A DNA stretch of 64,000 nt from Streptococcus mitis (GTDB lineage Bacteria; Bacillota; Bacilli; Lactobacillales; Streptococcaceae), in the NCBI RefSeq assembly GCF_902159415.1, contig NZ_CABGJU010000001.1, positions 992,001 through 1,056,000 on the forward strand. The letters are read 5' to 3'. The notes beneath the pieces are model-generated. The model saw only the letters and a program-made list of their open reading frames with translations, did no database searches and was not told where the DNA came from. Of the stretch, positions 1 through 9,438 are shown one piece after another (position 1 is the first letter of the stretch; each line of letters starts with the position of its first letter). The translations under genes were made by a program, and so were the position numbers.

Positions 1-1
1 C

Positions 2-1051
2 CTTGGTGATCTTTTAGAAGCTGGTATCCATGAATGGCGCTCTGGAGACAACGCTTGGCTTCTAGAAAAAGGTGGAATAAGAGGGACATGGGAAAACTTC
101 AAGCACCGCTTTTCATTCGCTGGTCAAGTAGTTAACCAACAAGAAATCATCTTTGTCCGTGTCCAACCGATTGCAGGTAATAAATTTGGTACACAAAATG
201 CTGTAGAATACTTCAGTGAGCGTTACCAACAATTGCTCAATATCCGTTTCTATGGTTTGTTCGATATCAAGATTTCTGACCCAGTACTTTTCTACGTTAG
301 CTCTATCAGTCAACAAATTGACGAACATAAACCGTTTACACTTCAAGATATCGCTCAAGGTACTTTACGTCAAAATATCTCTCCTAAAATTGCGATTGCG
401 ATTTCAAAATTCACCAATGAGTACCGTGTTGATATCTATAGCCTAAATGCTAATCAAGATACTTTCAATGAAATCGCTAAACAAGAAGTCAACAAGGTAT
501 GGACTGGTCTTTACGGAATTGAAGTAACCAATATCCTTCTTGAAGACTTGAGCTACGACAAAGAAAGTCTTGAAATTGTTCGTAAGCTTGATAGCGAACT
601 AGTTGCTATGAAATACAACACGATTGAGATTGAAGAACGTCGTGCTCGTAACGAAGCTCTCATTGCTGCTGCCAATAATGAAGGTAATGGCAATGGAATG
701 AACATGATTATGGGGATGAACCTAGGACAAACACTTGGCGGTCAAATTAACCAGCAAGCTCAACCTTTGAATCCAAATCAAAGCTATACCCCAGTACAAC
801 CTGCTGATCCAAACCAAGCTTTGACTCCAGGACAAACTCCGAATCCTGAGCAAGTGTCTAGCCCAGTACAACCTGTAAATCCTGAACAAGCTACTAATCC
901 AACAGTCACAAGTCCAGCAGAAGAGACAACTAATCCTGAACCAACGACTCATTCAGAACAAACCGCAAGTAAAAACTTTTACATAGAAGTAGATGGAAAA
1001 TATGTATTAGTAACTAGAAATGAAAATGGGGATATTGTACCCGTCAACTAG
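2..1051 (+). CDS. SPFH-domain (YdjI/virion-core-like) protein, 5' partial
   Basis: The reading frame is open from the first bases of the window, so the N-terminus is missing. The visible part carries the SPFH-like core, with stretches such as RFYGLFDIKISDP and a helix-rich segment ending in EIEERRARNEAL. A glycine/asparagine/methionine-rich segment (NGNGMNMIMGMNLGQ) and a long Pro/Asn/Gln/Thr-rich linker of degenerate PxQ repeats follow, then a short C-terminal segment starting NFYIEVDGKYVLV. SPFH proteins form membrane-associated oligomers; no specific function is established for this subfamily. A second family member lies at 25303-26403. The stop is TAG, and efp follows after a promoter. 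An internal ATG at 233 is not the true start because the frame is open upstream with matching sequence. Confidence 0.8.
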   Translation, partial: LGDLLEAGIHEWRSGDNAWLLEKGGIRGTWENFKHRFSFAGQVVNQQEIIFVRVQPIAGNKFGTQNAVEYFSERYQQLLNIRFYGLFDIKISDPVLFYVSSISQQIDEHKPFTLQDIAQGTLRQNISPKIAIAISKFTNEYRVDIYSLNANQDTFNEIAKQEVNKVWTGLYGIEVTNILLEDLSYDKESLEIVRKLDSELVAMKYNTIEIEERRARNEALIAAANNEGNGNGMNMIMGMNLGQTLGGQINQQAQPLNPNQSYTPVQPADPNQALTPGQTPNPEQVSSPVQPVNPEQATNPTVTSPAEETTNPEPTTHSEQTASKNFYIEVDGKYVLVTRNENGDIVPVN

Positions 1052-1068
1052 TTCATCTTCTCTGATAT

Positions 1069-1097
1069 TTGAGAATTTTAGGCTATTATGATACAAT
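1069..1097 (+). promoter_or_regulatory. Sigma-A promoter of efp, extended -10
   Basis: A -35 TTGAGA (1069-1074) and a -10 TACAAT (1092-1097) are 17 bp apart, and the -10 is preceded by TGA, giving an extended -10. It lies between the stop of the SPFH gene and the efp ribosome site (AAAGAGGT). Confidence 0.65.
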
Positions 1098-1130
1098 AAA
1101 GAGTAAACTATTTATAAAAGAGGTATAAAC

Positions 1131-1691
1131 ATGATTGAAGCAAGTAAACTAAAGGCTGGTATGACCTTTGAAACAGCTGATGGAAAATTAATCCGCGTTT
1201 TGGAAGCTAGCCACCACAAACCAGGTAAAGGAAATACGATCATGCGTATGAAATTGCGTGATGTCCGCACTGGTTCTACTTTTGAAACAAGCTACCGTCC
1301 AGAGGAAAAATTTGAACAAGCGATCATCGAAACTGTGCCAGCACAATACTTGTACAAAATGGATGAAACAGCTTACTTTATGAATACTGAAACATATGAC
1401 CAGTATGAAATTCCTGTTGCTAATGTTGAAAACGAATTGCTTTATATCCTTGAAAACTCTGATGTTAAAATCCAATTCTACGGAACTGAGGTAATCGGAG
1501 TAACAGTACCTACAACTGTTGAATTGACAGTTGCTGAGACTCAACCATCTATTAAAGGTGCTACTGTTACAGGTTCTGGTAAACCAGCAACTATGGAAAC
1601 TGGTCTTGTCGTCAACGTTCCTGACTTTATCGAAGCAGGACAAAAACTCGTGATTAACACTGCCGAAGGAACTTACGTTTCTCGCGCTTAA
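1131..1691 (+). CDS. efp: Elongation factor P
   Basis: EF-P is a tRNA-shaped cytoplasmic factor that binds the ribosome between the P and E sites and relieves stalling at polyproline stretches. The 186 residues match the normal family length and give an N-terminal KOW-like domain followed by two OB-fold domains. The loop reaching the peptidyl-transferase centre is visible as HHKPGKGNT near residue 30, with the lysine that other bacteria modify. The C-terminus has the typical [14 protein letters not shown] and GTYVSRA stretches. It starts the efp-Asp23-nusB operon, with 21 bp to the next gene. Confidence 0.97.
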   Translation: MIEASKLKAGMTFETADGKLIRVLEASHHKPGKGNTIMRMKLRDVRTGSTFETSYRPEEKFEQAIIETVPAQYLYKMDETAYFMNTETYDQYEIPVANVENELLYILENSDVKIQFYGTEVIGVTVPTTVELTVAETQPSIKGATVTGSGKPATMETGLVVNVPDFIEAGQKLVINTAEGTYVSRA

Positions 1692-1712
1692 TCTCTAGAA
1701 AGAGGTCATTCT

Positions 1713-2102
1713 ATGGGAATTGAAGAACAATTTGGCGAAATCGTTATCGCCCCACGTGTACTTGAAAAAATCATTGCTATTGCTACTGCCAAAGTAGAAG
1801 GAGTCCACTCTTTCTCAAATAAATCAGTATCTGATACTATTTCAAAACTCTCACTTGGTCGCGGTGTATATCTAAAAGAATCTGACGAAGAATTGACAGC
1901 TGATATCTATCTATACCTTGAGTATGGTGTTAAGGTACCTAAGGTAGCAATGGCTATCCAAAAAGCCGTTAAGGATGCGGTTCGTAATATGGCAGATGTC
2001 GAAATCTCTGCTGTCAACATTCACGTTGCTGGCATTGTGCCTGATAAAACTCCAAAACCAGCATTAAAAGATTTGTTTGATGAGGACTTCCTCAATGACT
2101 AG
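1713..2102 (+). CDS. yqhY: Asp23/Gls24 family envelope stress protein
   Basis: A 129-residue member of the Asp23 (alkaline shock protein) family, with the typical start GEIVIAPRVLEKIIAIATAKVEGV and the later stretch ADIYLYLEYGVKVPKVAMAIQKAV. The family is soluble and membrane-associated through partners, and is linked to envelope stress and lipid metabolism. The position between efp and nusB is the usual one for the YqhY member. The ribosome site is AAAGAGG. Its last 8 bases overlap the nusB start, indicating translational coupling. Confidence 0.88.
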   Translation: MGIEEQFGEIVIAPRVLEKIIAIATAKVEGVHSFSNKSVSDTISKLSLGRGVYLKESDEELTADIYLYLEYGVKVPKVAMAIQKAVKDAVRNMADVEISAVNIHVAGIVPDKTPKPALKDLFDEDFLND

Positions 2103-2517
2103 TCCATTATTAGAATCTAGGCGCGAACTACGTAAATGTGCTTTCCAAGCACTTATGAGTCTTGAATTTGGTTCTGATTTAGAGACAGCTTGTCGCTTTG
2201 CCTACACTCATGATCGTGAAGATGAAGAGCTAAAACTCCCTAACTTTCTTACAGATCTAGTATCAGGTGTTCAAGCTCAAAAAGAGGATTTAGATAAACA
2301 AATTACTCAGCATTTGAAAACAGGTTGGACAATTGATCGTTTAACCTTGGTTGAAAAAAGTATTCTACGTTTAGGAGTTTTTGAAATCACTTCCTTTGAT
2401 ACTCCTCAACTCGTGGCCGTTAATGAAGCTATAGAGCTTGCTAAGAGTTTTTCAGATCAAAAATCTGCCCGTTTTATCAACGGACTCCTTAGTCAATTTG
2501 TAACAGAAAAAAATTAA
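2095..2517 (+). CDS. nusB: Transcription antitermination factor NusB
   Basis: NusB pairs with NusE (S10) to bind boxA RNA and supports processive transcription of rRNA operons. The protein is 140 residues and all-helical, with signature stretches RRELRKCAFQALMSLEFG and TPQLVAVNEAIELAKSFSDQ plus the C-terminal FINGLLSQF. The ATG at 2095 is chosen over the upstream TTG at 2077 and ATG at 2080 because GAGGA ends about 8 bases before it and homologs begin MTSPLLESRR. It overlaps the preceding gene by 8 bases and is followed by a strong terminator. Confidence 0.95.
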   Translation: MTSPLLESRRELRKCAFQALMSLEFGSDLETACRFAYTHDREDEELKLPNFLTDLVSGVQAQKEDLDKQITQHLKTGWTIDRLTLVEKSILRLGVFEITSFDTPQLVAVNEAIELAKSFSDQKSARFINGLLSQFVTEKN

Positions 2518-2523
2518 ATACAA

Positions 2524-2562
2524 GAAAAAGTGTTTGACGAATGTCAAACACTTTTTCTTTGC
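2524..2562 (+). terminator. Intrinsic terminator after nusB
   Basis: Arms AGAAAAAGTGTTTGAC and GTCAAACACTTTTTCT form a 16-bp perfect stem with a GAAT loop. T-rich sequence is part of the 3' arm. The A-rich left arm means it may also serve the opposing CPBP gene. Confidence 0.9.
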
Positions 2563-2568
2563 TTCACT

Positions 2569-3294
2569 CTATCTAAAAAAACGATCATAGATTAAATTAG
2601 AAAGCAACAACCAGATGAAATCTGGATGAATGAGAAAGTTAATAAAAATATGGCACAGGATTGTGATTTTTAGATTCTTTGTCCAGCGGTAGACTAGGGC
2701 AAAGAAAAGACCGGAAAAACTATAAACCATCAAACTGATAGGGTCACGATGGGACAATACCAAATGACTGAACCCAAATATCAGAGCTGATAAGATAACA
2801 TCCAAGTAATACTTGGACTTAGGGAAGAAGGTATTCATAAAATAGCCTCTATGAACAATCTCCTCCAATATAGGCCCCAAAATGACAACTGAGATAAAAG
2901 AGAAGCAAGTCGTTAAAATAGTAGATTGCTCACTGAAGGATAGGACTGAAAGAAGGTCTTCAAAGATATAGTGATTATTAATGAAGTGACTAAACTTTAA
3001 GTAAAAAGCACTTAAGAACTGACGGACAAAATAAGTAGCCACTAGACTAACTACAAGGTAAAAGAATCTGGATTTCTTCGAGCCCTTTTTCTCAAAAATA
3101 TAGAGCATTTTTTTCTTTTTAAGCCAATAGATAACTAATCCTAAAAGAGCTAGTTGCTCTACTGCTACAGTAATAGAATAGCCATCCATACCCCAGACAA
3201 ACACCTTAGCCAGATAAAGACTACTGAAATCTAGTAGATAAATTAATAGGAATACCAGTAATGTATAGATTCCCAAATGTCCTATTTTTTTCAT
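2569..3294 (-). CDS. CPBP family intramembrane metalloprotease
   Basis: A multi-pass membrane protein of 241 residues with the three Abi/CPBP motifs in order: EEIVHRG (EExxxR), FGFSHL and HIFINF, which supply the glutamate, arginine and histidine metal-site residues. In Gram-positive bacteria this family includes CAAX-protease-like enzymes linked to bacteriocin self-immunity; the substrate here is unknown. The start at 3294 is chosen because GGGAGTGAG lies directly upstream. The longer frame to 3339 has no good ribosome site. It is not coupled to the acc genes. Confidence 0.82.
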   Translation of the reverse strand: MKKIGHLGIYTLLVFLLIYLLDFSSLYLAKVFVWGMDGYSITVAVEQLALLGLVIYWLKKKKMLYIFEKKGSKKSRFFYLVVSLVATYFVRQFLSAFYLKFSHFINNHYIFEDLLSVLSFSEQSTILTTCFSFISVVILGPILEEIVHRGYFMNTFFPKSKYYLDVILSALIFGFSHLVLSHRDPISLMVYSFSGLFFALVYRWTKNLKITILCHIFINFLIHPDFIWLLLSNLIYDRFFR

Positions 3295-3412
3295 ACTCAC
3301 TCCCAAAAAGCTTTGTTGACTTATTTCAACAGTATACATATTTTTTTGATTATTTTAGCAATTATTTCTTCAACAGTCAATTGTTAATCCTGAAATGTAT
3401 TTTATAGAAGCC

Positions 3413-3447
3413 AAAAAGCTAGAACTATTTTCTAGTTCTAGCTTTCT
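3413..3447 (-). terminator. Terminator of the acc-fab operon
   Basis: Perfect 11-bp arms (AAAGCTAGAAC at 3415-3425, GTTCTAGCTTT at 3435-3445) with a 9-nt loop, immediately after the accA stop. On the minus strand a short T run (AGCTTTTTGG) follows. Confidence 0.8.
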
Positions 3448-3449
3448 TT

Positions 3450-4217
3450 TTAATATTTTCTAAAACGTTGGTATCGTTCTTCCAATAACTTCTCTAAAGG
3501 CATTAATTTTAGTCGCTCCACTTCTAGCTCTAGTTCATTTTTTACATGAGCTAACAAATCTTTACTAGTGAGACCACTTTCTGAAATAACCTTATCTACA
3601 ACTTCCATCTCTAGAAGTTCATGAGAGGTTATCTTCATCAGTTCTGCTGCCTCCATGGCACGGCTTCCATCCTTCCAAAGGATAGAGGCAAAGCCTTCGG
3701 GACTAAGAACTGCATAGATAGAATTTTCTAGCATCCAAACACGGTCAGCTACTGCAAGTGCAAGAGCTCCACCAGATCCACCTTCACCGATTATAAATGC
3801 GATGATAGGGACCTTAAGATCACTCATTTCCATGAGATTTCGAGCAATCGCTTCTCCTTGTCCACGTTCTTCTGCTCCTACTCCGGGATAGGCACCCGCA
3901 GTATTGATAAATGTCACAATTGGACGACCAAATTTTTCCGCTTGTTTCATTAAACGTAAGGCCTTGCGATAACCTTCAGGATGAGGTTGTCCAAAATTAC
4001 GGTTGAGATTATCCTGTAAACTTTTACCTTTTTGAATACCAACAACAGTCACTGCTTGATGACCTAACCAACCGATTCCACCGATAACAGCACCATCGTC
4101 TCTAAAAGAGCGATCCCCATGTAATTCAATAAAGTCATCGAAGATTCCCACTGCAAAATCCAGAGCAGTTAATCTACTTTGTTCACGTGCTTTTCTGACA
4201 ATTTTTGCAATCTTCAT
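3450..4217 (-). CDS. accA: Acetyl-CoA carboxylase carboxyltransferase alpha subunit
   Basis: With AccD it transfers CO2 from carboxybiotin to acetyl-CoA, making malonyl-CoA. The 255-residue protein has the crotonase-like fold, with visible stretches [33 protein letters not shown] and [32 protein letters not shown] (parts quoted separately in the family signature). The C-terminus is shorter than in E. coli AccA, as usual in streptococci. Its start overlaps the accD stop by 4 bases (ATGA). It is the last gene of the cluster. Confidence 0.96.
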   Translation of the reverse strand: MKIAKIVRKAREQSRLTALDFAVGIFDDFIELHGDRSFRDDGAVIGGIGWLGHQAVTVVGIQKGKSLQDNLNRNFGQPHPEGYRKALRLMKQAEKFGRPIVTFINTAGAYPGVGAEERGQGEAIARNLMEMSDLKVPIIAFIIGEGGSGGALALAVADRVWMLENSIYAVLSPEGFASILWKDGSRAMEAAELMKITSHELLEMEVVDKVISESGLTSKDLLAHVKNELELEVERLKLMPLEKLLEERYQRFRKY

Positions 4218-5074
4218 CTGTGATTCCTCCCATGTAGTCTCACTAATCGAGAGATCATATCTGGTAGTTCTCTTCGTCTAACAATCGCATCCACAAAACC
4301 ATGTTCCAGGAGAAATTCTGCCTTCTGGAAATCCTCTGGCAAATCTTCTCTCACCGTGTTTTCAATAACTCGGCGACCAGCAAAACCAACTAAACTTTGA
4401 GGTTCTGCTAAGATGATATCTCCCTCCATGGCAAAAGAAGCCGTTACACCTCCTGTTGTAGGATCTGTAAGAATGGTCAGATAAAAGAGACCTGCCTTAG
4501 AATGACGTTTCACAGCAGCAGAAACCTTGGCCATCTGCATTAAGCTCATAATACCTTCTTGCATACGAGCTCCACCAGATGCTGTAAAAAGAACGACAGG
4601 TAATTCCTCAAGAGTTGCAAATTCAAACAAACGAGTGATTTTTTCACCAACAACTGTTCCCATAGATGCCATAATAAAGTTGGAATCCATAATTCCCAGT
4701 GCTACCTTTTCTCCCTTGATTAGAGCTGTTCCTGTTATAACAGCCTCATCTAAACCTGTTTCCTGACGAATTTGGGCTAATTTTTTACGATAATCAGGGA
4801 ATTTCAAAGGATCTTTAGTTTCAATTCCAGTAAACATCTCTACAAAACTATTGGGTTCAACGGTTAAATCCAACCGTTCTTGGGCAGAAATACGGAAAGT
4901 ATAGTTGCAGTGGGGACAGATACGCTCACTTCCCAAATCTTTTTGATAGATAGTGTGTTTACAAGCTGGACACTTAGAAAACAGTTCATCTGGCACTACT
5001 GGTTTAGCTTGCTTTTTTTGCGTACGATTAGGTGTAATTCGAATATATTTATCTTTTTTACTAAATAGAGCCAT
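4214..5074 (-). CDS. accD: Acetyl-CoA carboxylase carboxyltransferase beta subunit
   Basis: This is the zinc-binding partner of AccA. The N-terminal zinc ribbon shows two CxxC pairs, CPACK and CPHCNY, near residues 35-58. The carboxyltransferase core includes [27 protein letters not shown] and [21 protein letters not shown]. The 286 residues match streptococcal AccD. GGGGG precedes the ATG. The interval to accC is about 34 bases. Confidence 0.96.
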   Translation of the reverse strand: MALFSKKDKYIRITPNRTQKKQAKPVVPDELFSKCPACKHTIYQKDLGSERICPHCNYTFRISAQERLDLTVEPNSFVEMFTGIETKDPLKFPDYRKKLAQIRQETGLDEAVITGTALIKGEKVALGIMDSNFIMASMGTVVGEKITRLFEFATLEELPVVLFTASGGARMQEGIMSLMQMAKVSAAVKRHSKAGLFYLTILTDPTTGGVTASFAMEGDIILAEPQSLVGFAGRRVIENTVREDLPEDFQKAEFLLEHGFVDAIVRRRELPDMISRLVRLHGRNHR

Positions 5075-5108
5075 ACATCCCCCTTTTCAGTCTCATACTT
5101 TAGAATAC

Positions 5109-6476
5109 TTATTTTTTAGCTTGATAATTTGGTAAGAAGGTTTCCATCAAGAAGGAGGTATCATAATCTCCTGCAATTACACGACTATCTGAAATCAAAT
5201 CCAATTGAAAATTAGTATTAGTCTCCACACCTTCAATTTCAAGCTCACATAGAGCACGTTGCATTTTCATAAGTGCATCAAAACGATTTTCACCATGAAC
5301 AATGACTTTAGCAATCATACTATCATAGTAAGGTGGAATAGTATAGCCTGGATAAACTGCCGAATCTACTCTCAAGCCTACACCACCACTAGGAAGATAA
5401 AGATTTTTTATCTTACCTGGACTAGGTGCAAAATTAAAAGCTGGATTTTCTGCATTGATTCGACACTCGATAGCATGTCCTCTTAGAACAATATCTTCTT
5501 GCTTTAACGTCAAGGGATGACCAGCTGAGATGCGGATTTGTTCCTTAACTATATCGACGCCTGAAACAAATTCTGTGACAGGATGTTCTACTTGGATACG
5601 AGTATTCATCTCCATAAAGTAGAATTTGCCAGTTGCTTCATCTAATAAGAATTCAATGGTACCAGCATTTTCATAACCAACAGATTCCGCCGCACGGACT
5701 GCTGCAGCACCTATTTCATTACGGAGTGTCTTTCCAATCGCAATAGAAGGGCTTTCTTCTAAAACCTTTTGGTTATTCCGCTGAAGCGAACAATCACGCT
5801 CACCTAGGTGAATAACATGTCCCATTTGATCAGCAAGAATCTGTACTTCAATATGGCGGGCAGGATAAATCACGCGCTCTAGGTACATCGCACCATTACC
5901 AAAGTTTGCTTTGGCTTCACTAGAGGCTGTTTCAAAGGCTGATACGAGATCGTCTGCCTTTTCAACCTTACGAATTCCTTTACCACCACCTCCAGCTGAA
6001 GCTTTCAGCATGACAGGATAACCAATTTTTTCTGCAATAGCCAAGGCTTCTTCTGCAGTATGGACTTCTCCATCTGATCCTGGAATGACAGGCACATTAG
6101 CCTTAATCATTTGAGCACGGGCGTTAATTTTATCCCCCATGACATCCATTACACGAGCTGAAGGACCAATAAATTTGATACCGACTTCTTCACACATAGT
6201 TGCAAATTTGGAATTTTCACTTAAAAAACCAAATCCAGGGTGAATAGCTTCTGCCTCAGTTAAAACTGCAGCAGATAAAATAGCATTAATATTTAGATAA
6301 GACTCTGTTGCCTTACCAGGGCCGATACAGATTGCCTCATCAGCCAAAAGTGTGTGCAGAGCTTCTTTATCAGCAGTCGAATAAACAGCAACTGTTGCAA
6401 TTCCCAGCTCTCTTGCCGCTCGAATAATTCGAACTGCGATTTCTCCACGATTAGCAATTAAAATCTTTCGAAACAT
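5109..6476 (-). CDS. accC: Biotin carboxylase
   Basis: ATP-grasp enzyme that carboxylates the biotin on AccB. The protein is 455 residues with start MFRKILIANRGEIAVRIIRA, the glycine-rich ATP loop KASAGGGGKGIR, the active-site stretch GTIEFLLDE, and MEMNTRIQVEHPVTE. The ATG at 6476 is chosen because AGGAGGTTATCC precedes it and homologs begin here; the frame extends nine codons upstream without support. fabZ ends 10 bases upstream. Confidence 0.96.
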   Translation of the reverse strand: MFRKILIANRGEIAVRIIRAARELGIATVAVYSTADKEALHTLLADEAICIGPGKATESYLNINAILSAAVLTEAEAIHPGFGFLSENSKFATMCEEVGIKFIGPSARVMDVMGDKINARAQMIKANVPVIPGSDGEVHTAEEALAIAEKIGYPVMLKASAGGGGKGIRKVEKADDLVSAFETASSEAKANFGNGAMYLERVIYPARHIEVQILADQMGHVIHLGERDCSLQRNNQKVLEESPSIAIGKTLRNEIGAAAVRAAESVGYENAGTIEFLLDEATGKFYFMEMNTRIQVEHPVTEFVSGVDIVKEQIRISAGHPLTLKQEDIVLRGHAIECRINAENPAFNFAPSPGKIKNLYLPSGGVGLRVDSAVYPGYTIPPYYDSMIAKVIVHGENRFDALMKMQRALCELEIEGVETNTNFQLDLISDSRVIAGDYDTSFLMETFLPNYQAKK

Positions 6477-6486
6477 GGATAACCTC

Positions 6487-6909
6487 CTAGTTTCCAATTG
6501 CAAAGGTTAGGGTTCCACTTGCTGCTAGCTTACCATCTACTTCTGCCTTCGCTTCTACTACGGCGATTGTACCACGACGTTTGACAAATGTAGCGGTCAT
6601 GACTAATTGATCACCAGGTACAACTTGCTTCTTAAATTTGACCTTGTCCATACCCGCATAGAAGACGAGTTTCCCTTTGTTCTCAGGTTTTGATAGTTCT
6701 AAAACACCTGCTGTTTGTGCCAAGGCTTCCATGATCAGTACCCCTGGCATCACAGGGTAAGCTGGGAAGTGTCCGTTGAAGAAAGGCTCATTGATGCTCA
6801 CATTCTTGATAGCAACAATGGTGTCTTCACTGACTTCTAAAACACGATCCACTAAGAGCATGGGATAACGGTGTGGCAAAGCTTCTTTTATTCCTTGAAT
6901 ATCAATCAT
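6487..6909 (-). CDS. fabZ: 3-hydroxyacyl-ACP dehydratase FabZ
   Basis: Hot-dog fold dehydratase making trans-2-enoyl-ACP in elongation. The 140 residues show the catalytic segments [13 protein letters not shown] (histidine) and [26 protein letters not shown] (glutamate nearby). Its ATG overlaps the accB stop as ATGA. In mitis-group streptococci, FabM rather than FabA provides the unsaturated branch, which fits fabM being present at 13220. Confidence 0.96.
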   Translation of the reverse strand: MIDIQGIKEALPHRYPMLLVDRVLEVSEDTIVAIKNVSINEPFFNGHFPAYPVMPGVLIMEALAQTAGVLELSKPENKGKLVFYAGMDKVKFKKQVVPGDQLVMTATFVKRRGTIAVVEAKAEVDGKLAASGTLTFAIGN

Positions 6910-7412
6910 TTGATACGTACCAAGCCTTTCCCGAATTCTACCATTTCTTCATTTGTAACAAGAATCTCAGTTACAATTCCATCCTTTGGTGCTGGAATTT
7001 CATTCATGACCTTCATGGCTTCAATGATTACTAATGTTTGGCCTTTTTTAACAGTATCTCCAACACTCACAAAATATGGTTTATCTGGTCCAGCAGCCAA
7101 GTAAGCTACCCCAACAAGGGGACTCTCTACAAGATCACCTTCAGCTTCTTGATACTCAACTGTTGATTCTATTTGAGTTTCTTCTGCTATTGGTGTTGAA
7201 TTAGTAGCAACAGATTCTATTGATTGTTCTTTGGCAATCGCTTCAATCGGCTGATGGGAATGAACTGTTTGAACTGGCTGCGCAAATTCTGAAACAATTC
7301 TTGTTTCATTTTTGCTAAACATCAATTCCTCAGCCCCATTTTTATAAGATAATTCTCTCAGACTTGATTGATTAAACTGCGCCATCAAATCTTTGATTTC
7401 GTTTAAATTCAT
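6906..7412 (-). CDS. accB: Biotin carboxyl carrier protein
   Basis: Carries the biotin that AccC carboxylates and AccA/AccD use. The C-terminal lipoyl/biotinyl domain has the attachment motif EAMKVMNE with the biotinylated lysine. A Ser/Thr/Glu/Ala-rich flexible linker separates it from the N-terminal helix [20 protein letters not shown]. The length of 168 residues is normal. The stop overlaps fabZ and the start sits 2 bases after fabF. Confidence 0.95.
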   Translation of the reverse strand: MNLNEIKDLMAQFNQSSLRELSYKNGAEELMFSKNETRIVSEFAQPVQTVHSHQPIEAIAKEQSIESVATNSTPIAEETQIESTVEYQEAEGDLVESPLVGVAYLAAGPDKPYFVSVGDTVKKGQTLVIIEAMKVMNEIPAPKDGIVTEILVTNEEMVEFGKGLVRIK

Positions 7413-7414
7413 CT

Positions 7415-8650
7415 TTACTTATTCTCCCAACGTTTGAATGCAAGGACTGCATTGTGTCCACCAAATCCAAAAGTATTTGAAATAGCATATGGAATCTCAC
7501 GTTCCAAACCTTGCCCAAAGATAACATTTGCTTCAATATAGTCAGATAATTCTGTTGTTCCTGCAGTCATTGGTACATAACTATTACGCATCGCTTCAAT
7601 CGTAGCAATAGCTTCGACAGCACCAGCTGCTCCTAGCAAGTGACCTGTAAATGATTTGGTTGAAGACACTGGAACTTCTTTTCCTAAAACAGCTACAATA
7701 GCGCCACTTTCACCTTTTTCATTAGCTGGAGTTGAGGTACCATGAGCGTTAACATAGCCAACCTGGTCTGGACTGATTCCTGCTTCTTCTAAGGCAAATT
7801 TGATAGCCTTGATAGCTCCCTTACCTTCTGGATGAGGCGCTGTCATATGATAAGCATCACAGGTATTCCCGTAACCAACAACTTCTGCCAAGATTGTTGC
7901 TCCACGCTTCTCAGCATGTTCTAAACTTTCTAATACTAGCATACCTGAACCTTCACCCATGACAAATCCATTACGATCCTTATCAAATGGGATAGAAGCA
8001 CGAGTTGGATCTTCAGTAGTTGATAAAGCTGTCAATACTTGGAATCCAGCAATCGCAAAAGGAGTAATAGAGGCTTCTGATCCTCCAACCAACATGATGT
8101 CTTGGAAACCAAATTTAATAGAACGAAAGGCATCGCCAATTGCATCGTTTGATGAAGCACAGGCTGTATTGATTGATTTACAAATTCCATTGGCACCAAA
8201 GCGCATAGCTACATTTCCTGCAGCCATATTTGGCAAGGCTTTGGGAAGTGTTAATGGTTTAACACGTTTTGGCCCTTTTTCGTGAAGTCGAAGGACTTGG
8301 TCTTCGATTTCTCTGATTCCACCGATACCTGATGCAACGATGACACCAAAGCGGTCTTTATCAAGTGCTTCTACGTCAAGATTAGCATGGTCAACTGCTT
8401 CTTGAGCAGCATACAAGGCATACAAAGAATAATCATCGAAGCGATTGGTATCTTTTTTTACAAAATATTTGTCAAAAGGAAAATCATTAATCTCTGCTGC
8501 ATTATGGACGTCAAAATCACTGTGATCAAACTTGGTAATCTTATCAATCCCGATCTTACCAATTTTTAGATTATTCCAAAATTCTTCCGGTGTATTGCCA
8601 ATCGGAGATGTTAATCCGTAACCAGTTACTACTACTCTATTTAATTTCAT
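7415..8650 (-). CDS. fabF: 3-oxoacyl-ACP synthase II
   Basis: Condensing enzyme that extends acyl-ACP with malonyl-ACP. The 411-residue thiolase-fold protein shows the catalytic cysteine in SINTACASSNDAIGDA and the two histidines in VNAHGTSTPANEKGE and TKSFTGHLLGAAGA. The start MKLNRVVVTGYGLTSPIG is typical. It lies between accB and fabG in the usual streptococcal order. Confidence 0.97.
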   Translation of the reverse strand: MKLNRVVVTGYGLTSPIGNTPEEFWNNLKIGKIGIDKITKFDHSDFDVHNAAEINDFPFDKYFVKKDTNRFDDYSLYALYAAQEAVDHANLDVEALDKDRFGVIVASGIGGIREIEDQVLRLHEKGPKRVKPLTLPKALPNMAAGNVAMRFGANGICKSINTACASSNDAIGDAFRSIKFGFQDIMLVGGSEASITPFAIAGFQVLTALSTTEDPTRASIPFDKDRNGFVMGEGSGMLVLESLEHAEKRGATILAEVVGYGNTCDAYHMTAPHPEGKGAIKAIKFALEEAGISPDQVGYVNAHGTSTPANEKGESGAIVAVLGKEVPVSSTKSFTGHLLGAAGAVEAIATIEAMRNSYVPMTAGTTELSDYIEANVIFGQGLEREIPYAISNTFGFGGHNAVLAFKRWENK

Positions 8651-8672
8651 TATTTCACCTCTACTTTAACGA

Positions 8673-9407
8673 TTATTGCATGGTTAGTCCACCATCAATA
8701 GCAATGACTTGTCCTGTTAGATAATCTTGACTTGCAAGAAAGACTGCCACATCTGCAACTTGTTCTGCTTGACCAAACTGTTTCATTGGAATTTGTGCCA
8801 ACATTGCATCCTTGACCTTATCGCTTAAAACAGCTGTCATATCTGACTCAATCATACCTGGTGCAATGGCATTTACCCGAACATTACGTCCAGCAACTTC
8901 ACGCGCTACAGACTTGGTAAATCCAATTAGGCCTGCCTTAGAAGCGGCATAGTTTGCTTGACCAACATTCCCCATTAGACCAACAACACTGGACATGTTG
9001 ATGATGGCACCTTCTCGAGCTTTAATCATCTGTTTCAAAACAGATTGGGTCATATTGAAGGCTCCCGTCAGGTTAACTTTTAACACTCGTTCAAAGTCCT
9101 CTTCTGTCATCTTTAGCATGATTGTATCTTGGGTGATACCTGCATTATTGACCAAAACATCGACTGATCCTAATTCTTCAATCGCTTGGTCAACCATTCT
9201 CTTAGCATCGGTATAGTCTGATACATCTCCAGAGATAGCAAGGACCTTAACACCGTATGATTTAAAACTAGCTAAGAGCTCCTCGGAGATTTGACCACGG
9301 CTATTTAATACTATATTGGCACCCAAGCTGGCAAATTTATGAGCTATTGCAAGACCAATTCCACGGCTTGAGCCTGTAATAAAGACATTTTTATTTTCTA
9401 GTTTCAT
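8673..9407 (-). CDS. fabG: 3-oxoacyl-ACP reductase
   Basis: NADPH-dependent SDR that reduces 3-oxoacyl-ACP. The Rossmann motif TGSSRGIGLAIA is at the N-terminus, NNAGITQDT follows, and the catalytic Ser-Tyr-Lys are visible in INMSSVVG and NYAASKAGLIGFTKS. The C-terminus ends DGGLTMQ. The 244 residues match the family. A purine-rich ribosome site (GAAAGGAG) precedes the ATG. Confidence 0.96.
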   Translation of the reverse strand: MKLENKNVFITGSSRGIGLAIAHKFASLGANIVLNSRGQISEELLASFKSYGVKVLAISGDVSDYTDAKRMVDQAIEELGSVDVLVNNAGITQDTIMLKMTEEDFERVLKVNLTGAFNMTQSVLKQMIKAREGAIINMSSVVGLMGNVGQANYAASKAGLIGFTKSVAREVAGRNVRVNAIAPGMIESDMTAVLSDKVKDAMLAQIPMKQFGQAEQVADVAVFLASQDYLTGQVIAIDGGLTMQ

Positions 9408-9438
9408 TTTTCTCCTTTCAGAACCTCAACTATCTCAG

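Noticed and set aside
2077-2094. TTG start of nusB
   Set aside because: The ATG at 2095 has better ribosome-site spacing and matches the start of homologs.
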